A DNA stretch of 64,000 bases from Frondihabitans australicus (GCF_003634555.1 NZ_RBKS01000001.1:1736001-1800000); one strand, 5' to 3'; counted from the stretch's first letter, positions 52,516 through 61,512 are shown. Numbers and translations: made by a program. The notes: a model not told the origin generated them from the sequence alone.

Positions 52516-53223
52516 CTAGCGGTAGTCGTCCGGGTGGTCGGTGCCCAGCGTCTTCACCGGCACGCGCTTCTTGCGCCCGTCCGCCTCGAGGTGCTCGGGC
52601 ACGTCGGGCGCGGTCTCGATGGCGGCCGAGGTGCGACCGAGCATGGCCAGCAGGCCGAAGAACTGCACGAAGGCGTTGACGGCGCTCAGCATCAGCACGA
52701 GCGGCACGAAGTTCGGCAGCAGCGCGATGATCGCGGCGACGTACGACAGCGGGAACGCCAGCCAGGCGATCTGGGGCAGCAGGATCCGAGGCATCGCCGC
52801 CTGCAGGCTCTCCGCCCGCCGAGCGGCGGCGAGGCGCTCGGGGATTGACACCTCGGGCTCGCGGCCGGCACGCCACGCCTCGGTGATCCGCTTCTCGGCT
52901 CCGTCGCCCAGCAGGACGCCGCCCCGCCGGAACGGCGGCGGGCCGGTCTTCGCCGCCGAGTCGCCCTTCGGCGGCCGCCACCGGTAGCCGAACACCATCG
53001 GGAGAATCGCCGCGGCCGCCCAGCCCAGCGCGAAGGCCATCGCCACGGCGCCCGGATCGCTCTCGCCCCCGAGGCGCAGAAGGACGTGGGCGACCGCGGA
53101 GCCGACCACGCCGATCGCCGACGCACCGCCGAGCAGCAGGGCGCGACGGCGGGGCGTGTAGACCTCGTCGAGGCCGGGGCGGGCGAGCCGCCAGCCCCCA
53201 CTCACATCCTGAGCCCAAGTCAT
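52516..53223 (-). CDS. Four-helix membrane protein of unknown function
   Basis: 235 residues. Two helices (about 30-72) and a second pair (about 152-200) are separated by a cytoplasmic loop containing YRWRPPKGDSAAKTGPPPFRR, which is basic and proline-rich. The tail has KKRVPVKTLGTDHPDDYR. Not recognised. TACCGT (53231-53236) lies seven bases before the ATG, matching the leaderless pattern. The TA-rich neighbourhood and tail-to-tail position next to the mycoredoxin add no functional hint. Confidence 0.75.
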   Translation of the reverse strand: MTWAQDVSGGWRLARPGLDEVYTPRRRALLLGGASAIGVVGSAVAHVLLRLGGESDPGAVAMAFALGWAAAAILPMVFGYRWRPPKGDSAAKTGPPPFRRGGVLLGDGAEKRITEAWRAGREPEVSIPERLAAARRAESLQAAMPRILLPQIAWLAFPLSYVAAIIALLPNFVPLVLMLSAVNAFVQFFGLLAMLGRTSAAIETAPDVPEHLEADGRKKRVPVKTLGTDHPDDYR

Positions 53224-53335
53224 GTCTTCGACGGTACGCCCGCCTCTCCCCCACATTCGTGCGCGTGCGCATGTCGTCCACAGGAAGCCTCATCGGCCCG
53301 GCGCCCTACGGCCGCGCCTCGTGCAGGGTCGCAGG

Positions 53336-54292
53336 ATGCGAGAGCCGTCCGTCGAGCCCCACCCGTCCCTCCTGGTCCGCTCGTCCCTCGACGACACGCT
53401 CGTGCGTCGGGCGTGCCTTCGCGGCGACCTGATCCGTCTCGTCGCGGGCCGATACGTTCGCCGCGAGCACTGGGAGGCGTTCGACGCGGCCGCGCGCCAC
53501 GTCATGTTCGTGCTCGCAGCGGTCTCGTGCCTGCGCGTGCCCGTCGTCGTGTCGCACGCCTCGGCCGCGGCGTTCTGGGGCCTGCCGCGTCTCGGGGCCT
53601 GGCCCGCGCGGGCGCACGTGATCGATCCGTCCGTGCAGACGGGATCGACGGGGCGCTTCGTCAGCCGACACGCCGGCCGGCTCGACGAGACCGAGGTGGC
53701 CGAGCGCTTCGGCGTGATGGTCACGGGCCCGGCTCGCACCGCGGCCGATGTGGCCCTGAGCGAACCTCGCCGGCAGGCCGTGGTGGCTCTGGATCACTCG
53801 TTGCGCGACGGTGTCACGACACGCGACGAGATCGCCGCGTGCCTCGAACGCCGATCGAACGGGCACGGTGTGAAGAAGGGGCTCACCGCCCTCGACTTCG
53901 CCGACCCTCTCGCGAATCGCCCCGGCGAGTCGCTGAGCCGTGTCGTCATGGCCGAGTCGCACCTGGCTCGGCCGACGCTTCAGCGCACCTTCGTGAACCC
54001 GCACGGTCGAGACGCCGACGTGGACTTCTTCTGGGAGAGCCGGGGCATCGTGGGCGAGTTCGACGGTGAGACCAAGTACCGCGACTCCGAGCGCTGGTCG
54101 GGGCTGCCTGCCGAGGAAGTCGTCATCCGCGAGAAACAGCGTGAGGACTGGCTGCGCAGCCTGCCAGAGGTGCGAGGCTTCGTGCGGTGGACCTGGCGCG
54201 ACGCATACGCGCGCGGACGCCTCGCGAGAATCCTCCTCGACGTCGGCGTACCGCTCGAGTCCGGGCGACTTCACGCATCCCGGGCGAACTAG
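53336..54292 (+). CDS. AbiEi-like / Vsr-like protein of unknown function
   Basis: 318 residues. The first third is a winged-helix-like region (RACLRGDLIRLVAGRYVRREHWE), as in AbiEi antitoxin-type regulators; the C-terminal part DVDFFWESRGIVGEFDGETKYRDS, then EEVVIREKQREDWLRSL, resembles short-patch-repair-like PD-(D/E)xK folds (VDF...GEFDG.TKY). No partner toxin (AbiEii-type nucleotidyltransferase) is adjacent. ATG at 53336 follows AGGGTCGCAGG. The last eleven codons lie inside a dispersed hairpin repeat (54257-54324), so the C-terminus may have been altered by its insertion. Confidence 0.7.
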   Translation: MREPSVEPHPSLLVRSSLDDTLVRRACLRGDLIRLVAGRYVRREHWEAFDAAARHVMFVLAAVSCLRVPVVVSHASAAAFWGLPRLGAWPARAHVIDPSVQTGSTGRFVSRHAGRLDETEVAERFGVMVTGPARTAADVALSEPRRQAVVALDHSLRDGVTTRDEIAACLERRSNGHGVKKGLTALDFADPLANRPGESLSRVVMAESHLARPTLQRTFVNPHGRDADVDFFWESRGIVGEFDGETKYRDSERWSGLPAEEVVIREKQREDWLRSLPEVRGFVRWTWRDAYARGRLARILLDVGVPLESGRLHASRAN

Positions 54293-54324
54293 TCGCGCCG
54301 GGGTGCGTAAAGACGCCCGGAGTC
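54257..54324. repeat. Imperfect hairpin repeat, family B copy 2
   Basis: CCGGGCGACTTCACGCATCC (54261-54280) and following GG pair with CCGGGGTGCG-TAAAGACGCCCGG (54298-54320) with about three mismatches in 23. It matches copy 1 (40110-40139) over CCGGGCGACTTC, GCATCCC and GGCGAAC. The left arm is inside the coding end of the AbiEi-like gene, and its TAG stop is in the loop. Confidence 0.75.
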
Positions 54325-54346
54325 GGGCAGGGCGGGGGGCGGGGGG

Positions 54347-56524
54347 CTAGCGGCGGCGCTGCGGAGCGGCCCGCCGCGCGGCGGGCGACGCCTCGAGCGC
54401 GTCGGTGAGCAGCGCGATGAGCGCCCCGAGCTGCACGTCGGCCGACGACGACACCTCTTCGTCGGACCCGTCGAGGGCGCGGGCGGCGAGCCCGGCCTTC
54501 GAGTCGATGAGCTCGGCGATCTTCGTGTCGATGGTCTGCGCGGCGATGACGCGCCACGCCGTGACGGGCTCCTCCTGGCCGATGCGGTGCACGCGGTCGA
54601 TCGCCTGCGTCTGCTCGGCGTCGGTCCACGACAACTCGGCGAGCACGACGTTCGACGCAACCTGGAGGTTCAGGCCGACGCCGGCCGCGGTCAGCGAGCA
54701 GACGATGACCTCGACCGAGGGGTCGTTCACGAACGCGTCGATGTTCTTCTGGCGCGAGGTGGGCGTCTGGTCGCCGCGGATCGACGAGTACGAGATGCCT
54801 CGCTTCTCGAAGACCTCCTGCGCCGTGTCCATGACGTCGATGTGCTTCGCGAAGAAGACGACCTTGCCGACGTTGCGGGCGAGCTGAGCGGTGTAGTCCG
54901 CCGCGAGGCCGGCCTTCGCCTGGCCGATGCGGCGCACCATCGAGAAGACGTTCTCGCCGGTCGACGAGGTGTCGCCGTCCTCGAGCTCCCACTTCGCGAC
55001 CTGACGCACGAGGTCGTGGTCGATGCCCTCGACCCGGACGCCCGAGGTGCGGGTGGCCAGCGCCTGCTGGTAGCGCGCCACCAGCTTGCGAGACAGGTCG
55101 CGCTCGGCCTCGCGGATGGAGCGGCCGACCTCGTCGTCCAGCTCGACCGGGAGGTCGGCGATGCGGCGGGCGGGGATGTCGGCCGCGACGTCGACCTTGC
55201 GGCGACGGACGATGCCGAGGTCGATGACGGAGGCTCGGGCCGACGCGAAGAAGCCGGGCTCGGCGGGCGTGAGGCCGGTCTCCTCCAGCGACTCCATGAG
55301 CTCGGGGCCCGGCTTCTTGTCGTCGATCCACCCGAGGAACTGCCAGATCGCCCGGAAGTCCTCGATGTCGTTGATGAGCGGGGTTCCGGTGAGCGCCATG
55401 AGCAGCGGGTGCGCGGTGCGGGAGCGGATCCTGGCCGACAGCTGCAGCACGTTGCGGGAGCGCTGCGACTCCTTGTTCTTGATGAAGTGGGCCTCGTCGA
55501 CGACCATGCCGCGGAAGCCGAGGTCGCCGAGCCAGCCGACGTGGCGGTCGAGCACCTCGTAGTTCACGATGACGATGTCGGCGAAGCCGTCGATGTTGTC
55601 GCCGTCGCCGTGGATCACGGTGGCGGTGCGCGACGGGGTCCAGAGGCCGACCTCGCGCGCCCAGTTCGTCTTGACGACGTTGGGCACGACGACGAGCAGG
55701 GGGTACGCGTTCGCGGCCTGCGCGGCGAGCAGCGACTGCGCCGTCTTGCCGAGGCCGGGCTCGTCGGCGAGGAGGAACGTGCGGTGGCCCTGGCGCGCCG
55801 ACTCGACGACCTGCGCCTGGTGGCGCATGAGCTCGACGCCGCCGGGGGCGATCAGCGTCGTCGGCTCGGGGAGGTCCATGCAGGCCGAGGCGCCGCCGGC
55901 GCCGTACTCGAACGACTTGAAGAGCGGCCCGAAGAGCTCCCAGTTGGCGAGGCGCCTTGGGTGCACCTCGTGCTTCTCGGCGAGCGAGAAGTCGGGGGCG
56001 AGGAACGGGTTGGCGAGCTGCCGCGAGATGACCGACTGCGGCACCACCTGGCGCTCGGTGGCCGCCGGGGCGACCGGGGCCTCGGTGGTGATGATGAGGT
56101 CGTCGGGCGCGAGGGCCGCGCCGCTGGCGATGAGCATGTCGCGCTTGAGCGACTTCGCGGCGTCCGACACCACGGCCTCCTCGGCGAGGAGGGCGATGAG
56201 CGACGTGTCGCGCGCGGCGGCCTTGGCGAGGATCGTCGCGACGCCGTCGAGGCGCTTGAGCTGCTCGGCCCGGTCGGCGTCGCTGACGGCCTTGTCGGCC
56301 TTCACGCGGGCGCGCTCCTCGCGCATGAGCAGCGCGACCACCTGGAACTTGGTGCGCACCGACGGCTTCACGGCTCCGCGCTGCGCGGCGGCCTCGACCT
56401 CGCGCACCGCCTTCGCGAGCACCGGGATGATGCCGTCGTTGTCGAGATCGCGGACGCGGCGGTGACCGCCGGAACGGGTGGCGGTTCGAGTACCGCCGGA
56501 CTGGCGCTGGCCTGGTCGAGCCAA
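54347..56524 (-). CDS. SNF2 family DEAD/DEAH-box helicase
   Basis: 725 residues. An N-terminal part of about 200 residues of unknown fold precedes the two RecA-like lobes: LRHQ-type motif near MRHQAQVVESAR, Walker A LLADEPGLGKTAQSLLAAQ, DEAH-type VVDEAHFIKNKESQRS, TGTPLIND, then KVVFFAKHIDVMDTAQE, VIVCSLTAAGVGLNLQVAS and QAIDRVHRIGQEEPV. It is a dsDNA translocase/remodelling ATPase with roles in repair or RNA polymerase rescue (RapA-like relatives). TTG 56524 has GGAGGAGCC before it. No nuclease or methylase partner is adjacent. Confidence 0.9.
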   Translation of the reverse strand: MARPGQRQSGGTRTATRSGGHRRVRDLDNDGIIPVLAKAVREVEAAAQRGAVKPSVRTKFQVVALLMREERARVKADKAVSDADRAEQLKRLDGVATILAKAAARDTSLIALLAEEAVVSDAAKSLKRDMLIASGAALAPDDLIITTEAPVAPAATERQVVPQSVISRQLANPFLAPDFSLAEKHEVHPRRLANWELFGPLFKSFEYGAGGASACMDLPEPTTLIAPGGVELMRHQAQVVESARQGHRTFLLADEPGLGKTAQSLLAAQAANAYPLLVVVPNVVKTNWAREVGLWTPSRTATVIHGDGDNIDGFADIVIVNYEVLDRHVGWLGDLGFRGMVVDEAHFIKNKESQRSRNVLQLSARIRSRTAHPLLMALTGTPLINDIEDFRAIWQFLGWIDDKKPGPELMESLEETGLTPAEPGFFASARASVIDLGIVRRRKVDVAADIPARRIADLPVELDDEVGRSIREAERDLSRKLVARYQQALATRTSGVRVEGIDHDLVRQVAKWELEDGDTSSTGENVFSMVRRIGQAKAGLAADYTAQLARNVGKVVFFAKHIDVMDTAQEVFEKRGISYSSIRGDQTPTSRQKNIDAFVNDPSVEVIVCSLTAAGVGLNLQVASNVVLAELSWTDAEQTQAIDRVHRIGQEEPVTAWRVIAAQTIDTKIAELIDSKAGLAARALDGSDEEVSSSADVQLGALIALLTDALEASPAARRAAPQRRR

Positions 56525-56812
56525 GGCTCCTCCTCAACATGGCCCCACCGCCGGGGAAGGGCGGTGCGGGCGGAGAGTCTTCACCCGGGCGTGGGCTGGG
56601 CCACGAGCCGGGCAGGGTGATTCCGATCTGGGGGACGTCGCCTGCGGCGCCCCCGATGCGACGGAACGGGGTGTTCGAGAAGACCCCGCCGGCCCGTGCG
56701 TCAGATTCACAGGGCCGCTTGTCGCCGGCGCCGACCCGAGTCGGGTGGTGGCGCCGCCGTCAGTTTACGCCTGTCCAGCGGTGCGCCGCCACCACACGCC
56801 GTTCGGCGTGCC
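56525..56812. other. Gene-free spacer between two minus-strand genes
   Basis: Promoter side of the SNF2 gene and terminator side of the Rieske/FAD gene. Visible: a CACCGCC/GGGCGGTG stem near 56545, CGGGGT/ACCCCG (about 56668-56690) and a GGCGCC dyad near 56740-56755. No coding frame is credible. The GC-rich repeats could be terminators. Confidence 0.5.
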
Positions 56813-58303
56813 TCAGGGGCGCAGGATCCGAAGGCCGCGCGTCGACGGCCCCTCGACCACGCGACCCTGCGCGTCGAATCGCGAGCCGTGCAGCGGGCAG
56901 TCCCACGTGCGCTCCTGGTCGTTCCACGTGACCACGCCGCCGAGGTGCGGGCAGACGCCGCTCACCGTGCAGGTCTCGCCGTCGACGGTCGAGCGAGCGA
57001 CCGGGCGGAGCCCCTCGAGACCGACGGATCCTGCACCCTCGTCGGGCACCTCGCCCGGCAGCAGCGGGTTCGCGAACGCCTTCGCCCAGCCCTTCGCGAA
57101 CCACCAGACGGTCGCCGCGTTCGCGCCGACGCCGGCCGCGATGGCCGGCGGGAGGGTGACGCGGTGGTGGATCACGCTCATCCAGTCGGCGGCGTCGCCG
57201 GTGACGTCGGCGACGAGCATCCGGGCGGCGTACACGGCGTCGGGCAGGCCGCCTCCGTCGAAGCCGGTGGCGAGGTAGACGCGACCGTGGCCGCGCGGCA
57301 GGGCGCCGACGAACGGCACCCCGTGCGGCGTGGAGTGGCTCTGCCCGCTCCAGGCCCGGCGAGGCGTCGCGCCGGTCCAGTGCGCTCCGGCCCAGCGCGC
57401 GAGCTCGTCGACCAGGGCCGCCTCGGACGGCGCACGGCCGGTCGGGTGCGACGATCCGGCCACCAGGAGCTCGCCCCGACTCGCCCTCACCCCTCGCCCG
57501 CGCGCCTCCACCGGCTCGTACAGCGCGTCCGGGAGCTCCGACGCGTCCACGCCCGTGAGCGTCAGCACGGAGGAGCGCCGTGCGGAGACCTTGCCGAAGT
57601 ACAGCCCGCGGTCGAGGATCGGCGATCCTGTGCACACGTGCACGCGCTCGGAGCGGACGTCGCCGAGCGCCGTCGACGTGATCACGGGGGCGCTCGCGTG
57701 CACACCGGTCACGGCGGCGTTCTCGACGACGACTCCGCCGAGCGCTCGGAGGTCGGCGGTGAGCGCCTGCACGAGGTCCATCGGGTCGACGAGGCCCTGG
57801 TCGCGCAGTCGCACCGCGCCGATCGTCGCGAAGGGGAGGTCGACGTCGGCGGTCTTGACGAGGTCGAGGCCGGCGCGCCGGCCGACGAGGTACTCGCCGT
57901 CGACGCGGGCGAGACCTGCGCGCGTCGTCGCGTACGACACGGCGTCGCGCCGCTCGACGTCGACGCCGGCGCCCTCGGCGTAGTCGAACAGCCACTCGAC
58001 GCCCTCGCGGACGCCCTCGGCGTAGGCGTCGACGACACGTTGGTAGGTGCGCGCGCGGATAGTCTGCAGCTGGGCTCCGTGCAGGCGGCTGATCGCCACG
58101 CGCGGCGACCCGACGGCCGTTCCGCCGACGCGGCCCGCCTCCAGGACGGCGACCGTGTGGCCGCGCCGGGCGAAGAGCAGGGCGGTGACGAGGCCGGTGA
58201 CGCCGCCGCCGACGATGACGTCGTCGTAGGTCGCGAGGGGTTCGAACTCGTCGGTCGGGATCTCTCGGGAGGCCGAGGTGGAGGCGCTGCGCCAGGGGCT
58301 CAT
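56813..58303 (-). CDS. FAD-dependent oxidoreductase with C-terminal Rieske domain
   Basis: 496 residues. An N-terminal Rossmann loop VIVGGGVTGLVTALLFARRG binds FAD; the D-amino-acid-oxidase (DAO)-type fold fills the first 380 residues (GLYFGKVSARRSSVLTLTG, VYLATGFDGGGLPDAVYAARM). The C-terminus has a Rieske motif CPHLGG, then CPLHGSRFD (CxH...CxxH), 15 residues apart, as in bacterial YhfW-like FAD/Rieske enzymes. It probably oxidises an amine using a 2Fe-2S route; substrate unknown. TACCGT eight bases before the ATG. It is four bases downstream of the APH-like gene, hence co-transcribed. Confidence 0.92.
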   Translation of the reverse strand: MSPWRSASTSASREIPTDEFEPLATYDDVIVGGGVTGLVTALLFARRGHTVAVLEAGRVGGTAVGSPRVAISRLHGAQLQTIRARTYQRVVDAYAEGVREGVEWLFDYAEGAGVDVERRDAVSYATTRAGLARVDGEYLVGRRAGLDLVKTADVDLPFATIGAVRLRDQGLVDPMDLVQALTADLRALGGVVVENAAVTGVHASAPVITSTALGDVRSERVHVCTGSPILDRGLYFGKVSARRSSVLTLTGVDASELPDALYEPVEARGRGVRASRGELLVAGSSHPTGRAPSEAALVDELARWAGAHWTGATPRRAWSGQSHSTPHGVPFVGALPRGHGRVYLATGFDGGGLPDAVYAARMLVADVTGDAADWMSVIHHRVTLPPAIAAGVGANAATVWWFAKGWAKAFANPLLPGEVPDEGAGSVGLEGLRPVARSTVDGETCTVSGVCPHLGGVVTWNDQERTWDCPLHGSRFDAQGRVVEGPSTRGLRILRP

Positions 58304-58307
58304 GCCG

Positions 58308-59570
58308 TCAGACGGTAGGCGCGGCTCCTGAGCCCGGGCCGGGTGACTGGCGCACGCGCGGCCAGAGCGTGCCCTCGGTGGCCTCGACGAGCTGGATCGC
58401 CTTGGCGCGGCCGATCTCGGTGCCGAGGGTCGCCTGCCCGCCGGCGTGGGCGAGCAGCTGGGAGGCGATCGTCGGCGGCAGGCGGTCGGCGATGGCCGGG
58501 AAGCGGTCCATCCACGCCCCCACCACGTCGTCGGCGATGCGCTCGCACGCGCGGGCGGCCGCGTTCTCGCCGTTGCCGCGGTGCCACTGCGCCGTGACGA
58601 CGAGGTGCGCCACGAGGGCCCCGGCGTCGCGGGCGGGGTGCCCCCAGCCGGCGGTGTCGATGTCGAGGAGGCCCGTGATCCGCGTCGGGTCCTCGGGGTC
58701 GACGAAGAGCTGCTCGAGGTGCAGGTCTCCGTGCACCACCTGGCGCTCGTCGCTCCCCCACGTCGCACGCCTGGCCTCGATCTCGTCGTAGAGGCGGTTC
58801 ACGCGGTCGGCCAGGTCGGGCAGGGAGGAGGCGAGGCTCCTGCGATGCCAGCCGGCGTTGTCGAGAGCGTCGGCCTGCGCCGGCTGGTCGAGGTGCACCC
58901 GCGCGACGGCCTCGCCGAGACGCGCGAGGCACGGCACGAAGCCGGGGCGGTCGGCGATGTCGATGACGCGCCCGCCGGCGGGGACCCCGTGGACGCGCTC
59001 GAGCACGAGCAGTCCGTCGGGCCGCACCGCGAGCACCGCGGGCACCGGCAGACCCTCGGCCGTGAACGCGGCGTGCTGCGCGGCGATCGGCTCGGCGCGC
59101 GTGGGCCGCACGACCTTGAGGAAGAGCGTGCGCTCGCGGGTGTCGACACGGATGACAGCACGCTTGCCGGGGCGGTAGGCGGCCACCGTGAGCTGCGGCT
59201 CGCTCACGTCGATGCCGACGTCGCGCAGCAGCGTCACGACGCGCTCAGGGTAGGTCACGGCGGCGAGCGCGGGGAGCGCAGGATCCGCGGGATACGCCCA
59301 CACCCGCACCTGCGCCCCGCTGGCCGAGTCGGTGACGACGGTGGCGCCCGTGCCGCGGGAGGCCGCGACGGACGCCGGATCGGTGTCGATGTAGGTGAGC
59401 ACCGTCGCGGCCAGCCCGGCGCGGTCGACCGTGTCGACCTCGTAGCCGTAGAGGTAGCCGCCGCCGGAGGGCTCCACCGAGTGCGGGCGGAACGCGACGA
59501 CCGTCACCCCGCCGTCCGCGAAGGCGGCGGGCAGAACGTTCGCTGCGTCAGGCCACACACCAGCAGTCAA
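58308..59570 (-). CDS. Aminoglycoside phosphotransferase (APH)-like kinase
   Basis: 420 residues. The N-terminal part (about 1-150) is a divergent domain; the kinase fold follows with GKRAVIRVDTRERTLFLKVV (ATP-binding Lys) and VVHGDLHLEQLFVDPEDPTRITGLLDIDTAGWG (HGDLHxxQ catalytic loop and DxD metal site). Such genes phosphorylate sugars, choline or antibiotics; resistance is not implied. TTG 59570 follows GGAG by six bases. The N-terminal domain resembles that of maltokinase-like proteins only weakly. Confidence 0.85.
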   Translation of the reverse strand: MTAGVWPDAANVLPAAFADGGVTVVAFRPHSVEPSGGGYLYGYEVDTVDRAGLAATVLTYIDTDPASVAASRGTGATVVTDSASGAQVRVWAYPADPALPALAAVTYPERVVTLLRDVGIDVSEPQLTVAAYRPGKRAVIRVDTRERTLFLKVVRPTRAEPIAAQHAAFTAEGLPVPAVLAVRPDGLLVLERVHGVPAGGRVIDIADRPGFVPCLARLGEAVARVHLDQPAQADALDNAGWHRRSLASSLPDLADRVNRLYDEIEARRATWGSDERQVVHGDLHLEQLFVDPEDPTRITGLLDIDTAGWGHPARDAGALVAHLVVTAQWHRGNGENAAARACERIADDVVGAWMDRFPAIADRLPPTIASQLLAHAGGQATLGTEIGRAKAIQLVEATEGTLWPRVRQSPGPGSGAAPTV

Positions 59571-59581
59571 TCGTGTCTCCG

Positions 59582-59593
59582 ATGAATATTCAT
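59582..59593. promoter_or_regulatory. Palindrome ATGAATATTCAT in the APH/FUSC divergent spacer
   Basis: A perfect 12-base A/T-rich dyad in an otherwise GC-rich region, 12-23 bases upstream of the APH-like start. TCCGA and TCGGA flank it as an outer pair. It may be an operator or contain the -10 of the APH-like gene. Confidence 0.5.
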
Positions 59594-59653
59594 GATTTCG
59601 GACGGCGACGCGCCGAATCCGCCAGGCGGCGACGTGCGCTCTACCCTCGATTC

Positions 59654-60769
59654 GTGGCCGCCCCTCCTGTCCGATTGCTCACCTCCCTCGTCACACGACT
59701 CCGCCAGCCGACGCGACTGCCGTGGCTGCAGATCGGCAAGTCGGTGCTGGCCGTCGCGCTCGCCTGGGTGATCGCGGCGCTCCTGCTGGGCCAGCCCGAG
59801 CCGACCTTCGCCGCCATCGCCGCCCTGCTGGTCATGCAGCCGAGCATCAACCAGTCGTTCGGGCGCGGTCTCGAGCGGAGCGTCGGCGTGGTCATGGGCG
59901 TCGGGCTCGCCTACCTCGTCGTGGCCGTCCTCGGCCATCAGCACACCTGGGTCGTGCTGGTCGCGATCGTCGTGGCGATGCTGTTCGCGTGGCTGGTGAA
60001 GCTGACCCCGACCTCCGCCACGCAGGTGCCGATCTCGGCGATGCTCGTGCTGGTCACCGGCCTCGTCACACCGGGCTATGCTGTCGACAGGATCGTCGAG
60101 ACGGTCATCGGCGCGATCGTCGCCCTCGCCGTCAACACCCTCGTGGCGCCGCCGGTGCTGCTGGGGCCGGCGCACCTGGCGCTCGGCCGCCTCGCCCGCG
60201 ACCTGGCGACGGCGATGGACGACCTGGCCGGGGCGCTCGAGGAGCCCGTTCCGTCCGCCGAGCTCGACGCGATGCTGGTTCGGGCCCGCGAGCTGCGGTC
60301 GGTCCGGCAGCCGGCGGCCGAGGCCCGGGTGCGGGCAGGAGCCGAGAGCCTCACCCTCAACCCCCGCGCCACCCGCCAGCGCAGGGTGCTCGAGGCCGAC
60401 CGCGCGCTGCTGGCGACGCTCACGAACCTGTCGCACCGGATGCTCGCGATGACGCGGTCGGTCCGCGACAACTACGAGCCCGAGCTCACCGAGGACGTCG
60501 TGGTCGACGGGATCGCCGAAGAGCTGCGCCGGGCCTCCCACGACGTGCGGCTGCTCGTCCGCGAGCGGGAGGAACGGGCGTCGACCGGGGTCGGCACGGG
60601 CACCACGAGCGGCGGCGTCTCGACGGCGACCGCGGATCTGCCGGCGCTGACGGCACCGCTGTCGGTGGTGCGGCCCGATCCTGCGCGCTGGGTGCTCATC
60701 GGGTCGCTGCTGGAAGACCTGCGCAGGATCCGCGAGGAGATCGTCGGCGACGACCCCGCCCCGCGCTGA
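59654..60769 (+). CDS. FUSC family inner membrane protein
   Basis: 371 residues. PWLQIGKSVLAVALAWVIAALLLG, then FAAIAALLVMQPSINQSFGRGLER (FUSC motif), six helices to about 185, then a cytoplasmic helical tail of about 180 residues with RVLEADRALLATLTNLSHRM. FUSC/AaeB-like proteins are thought to export aromatic acids or other metabolites. The start is uncertain: GTG 59654 has TACCCT six bases before it (leaderless), while GTG 59573 or ATG 59582 would add 27 or 24 residues but no ribosome site. Confidence 0.82.
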   Translation: MAAPPVRLLTSLVTRLRQPTRLPWLQIGKSVLAVALAWVIAALLLGQPEPTFAAIAALLVMQPSINQSFGRGLERSVGVVMGVGLAYLVVAVLGHQHTWVVLVAIVVAMLFAWLVKLTPTSATQVPISAMLVLVTGLVTPGYAVDRIVETVIGAIVALAVNTLVAPPVLLGPAHLALGRLARDLATAMDDLAGALEEPVPSAELDAMLVRARELRSVRQPAAEARVRAGAESLTLNPRATRQRRVLEADRALLATLTNLSHRMLAMTRSVRDNYEPELTEDVVVDGIAEELRRASHDVRLLVREREERASTGVGTGTTSGGVSTATADLPALTAPLSVVRPDPARWVLIGSLLEDLRRIREEIVGDDPAPR

Positions 60770-60781
60770 CCGCCCTCGGCC

Positions 60782-61459
60782 CTAGTCGCGCACCGCCGCG
60801 AGGATCATCGCCCGGCCGACCGGATGCCCGAGCGGCCGGAAGTGCCCGTCGAGCGGCACCCGCACGTTCGTCGCCCCCTCGAGCACGCTGCCGTCGGGCA
60901 CGTGGCCGTCGAAGTCGGCGAAGACCGACGTGATGCGCGAGTTGACCTCGACCTCCGAGATGAGCCGGCTGAGGAACGGGTCGTCGGGCCGGAAGGCGCG
61001 GAAACCGGGCGTGGGCATGAACCGCGCCATCCGCGAGCCCGAGAAGGGGCTGTTCACGGCGACCATCCGGCGGATCCTGCCGCCGGTGTCCGTGTCGAGC
61101 ATCATCGTCTTGCCGACGAGACCGCCCTTCGAGTGCGCGAGGATCACCACGTCGTGCAGGTCGTGTGCGTCGAGCACCGCCTGGGCCAGCTGAGCGGTCC
61201 ACAGGAACGGCCGACGGTTGTGCGCCATGCCGGGCACGACGACGATCGGGTGCCCCTCGGCGTTCAGCGTGTCGCCGAACCAGCGGAGCGTGCGCCACGT
61301 CTCGTACACACCGGGCAGCAGCAGGATCGGCGACAGCTCGCCGTGCCGATACGCCTCGGGCACCGACCCGCCGAGCATGGTCCGCGCGTGCACCCGCAGC
61401 GCGTACGAGTAGTCGCCGGGCAGGAATCGGGCGTAGTGCAGGATCCCACCGCGTCGCAT
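60782..61459 (-). CDS. Alpha/beta hydrolase, PGAP1/esterase-like
   Basis: 225 residues. PILLLPGVYETWRTLRWFGDTL is the core strand with oxyanion turn, and VVILAHSKGGLVGKTMM the nucleophile elbow (AHSKGG; Ser near 110). DGHVPDGS and PLDGHFRPLGHP carry likely Asp and His. Small, soluble, substrate unknown. TAGGCT (61466-61471) stands six bases before the ATG, leaderless pattern. Its stop is 12 bases from the convergent FUSC stop. Confidence 0.87.
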   Translation of the reverse strand: MRRGGILHYARFLPGDYSYALRVHARTMLGGSVPEAYRHGELSPILLLPGVYETWRTLRWFGDTLNAEGHPIVVVPGMAHNRRPFLWTAQLAQAVLDAHDLHDVVILAHSKGGLVGKTMMLDTDTGGRIRRMVAVNSPFSGSRMARFMPTPGFRAFRPDDPFLSRLISEVEVNSRITSVFADFDGHVPDGSVLEGATNVRVPLDGHFRPLGHPVGRAMILAAVRD

Positions 61460-61512
61460 GCCCTCAGCCTAGGCCGGGCGGCTGTGCGCGCCGGCCGAGG
61501 GCCGGTGTGCGG

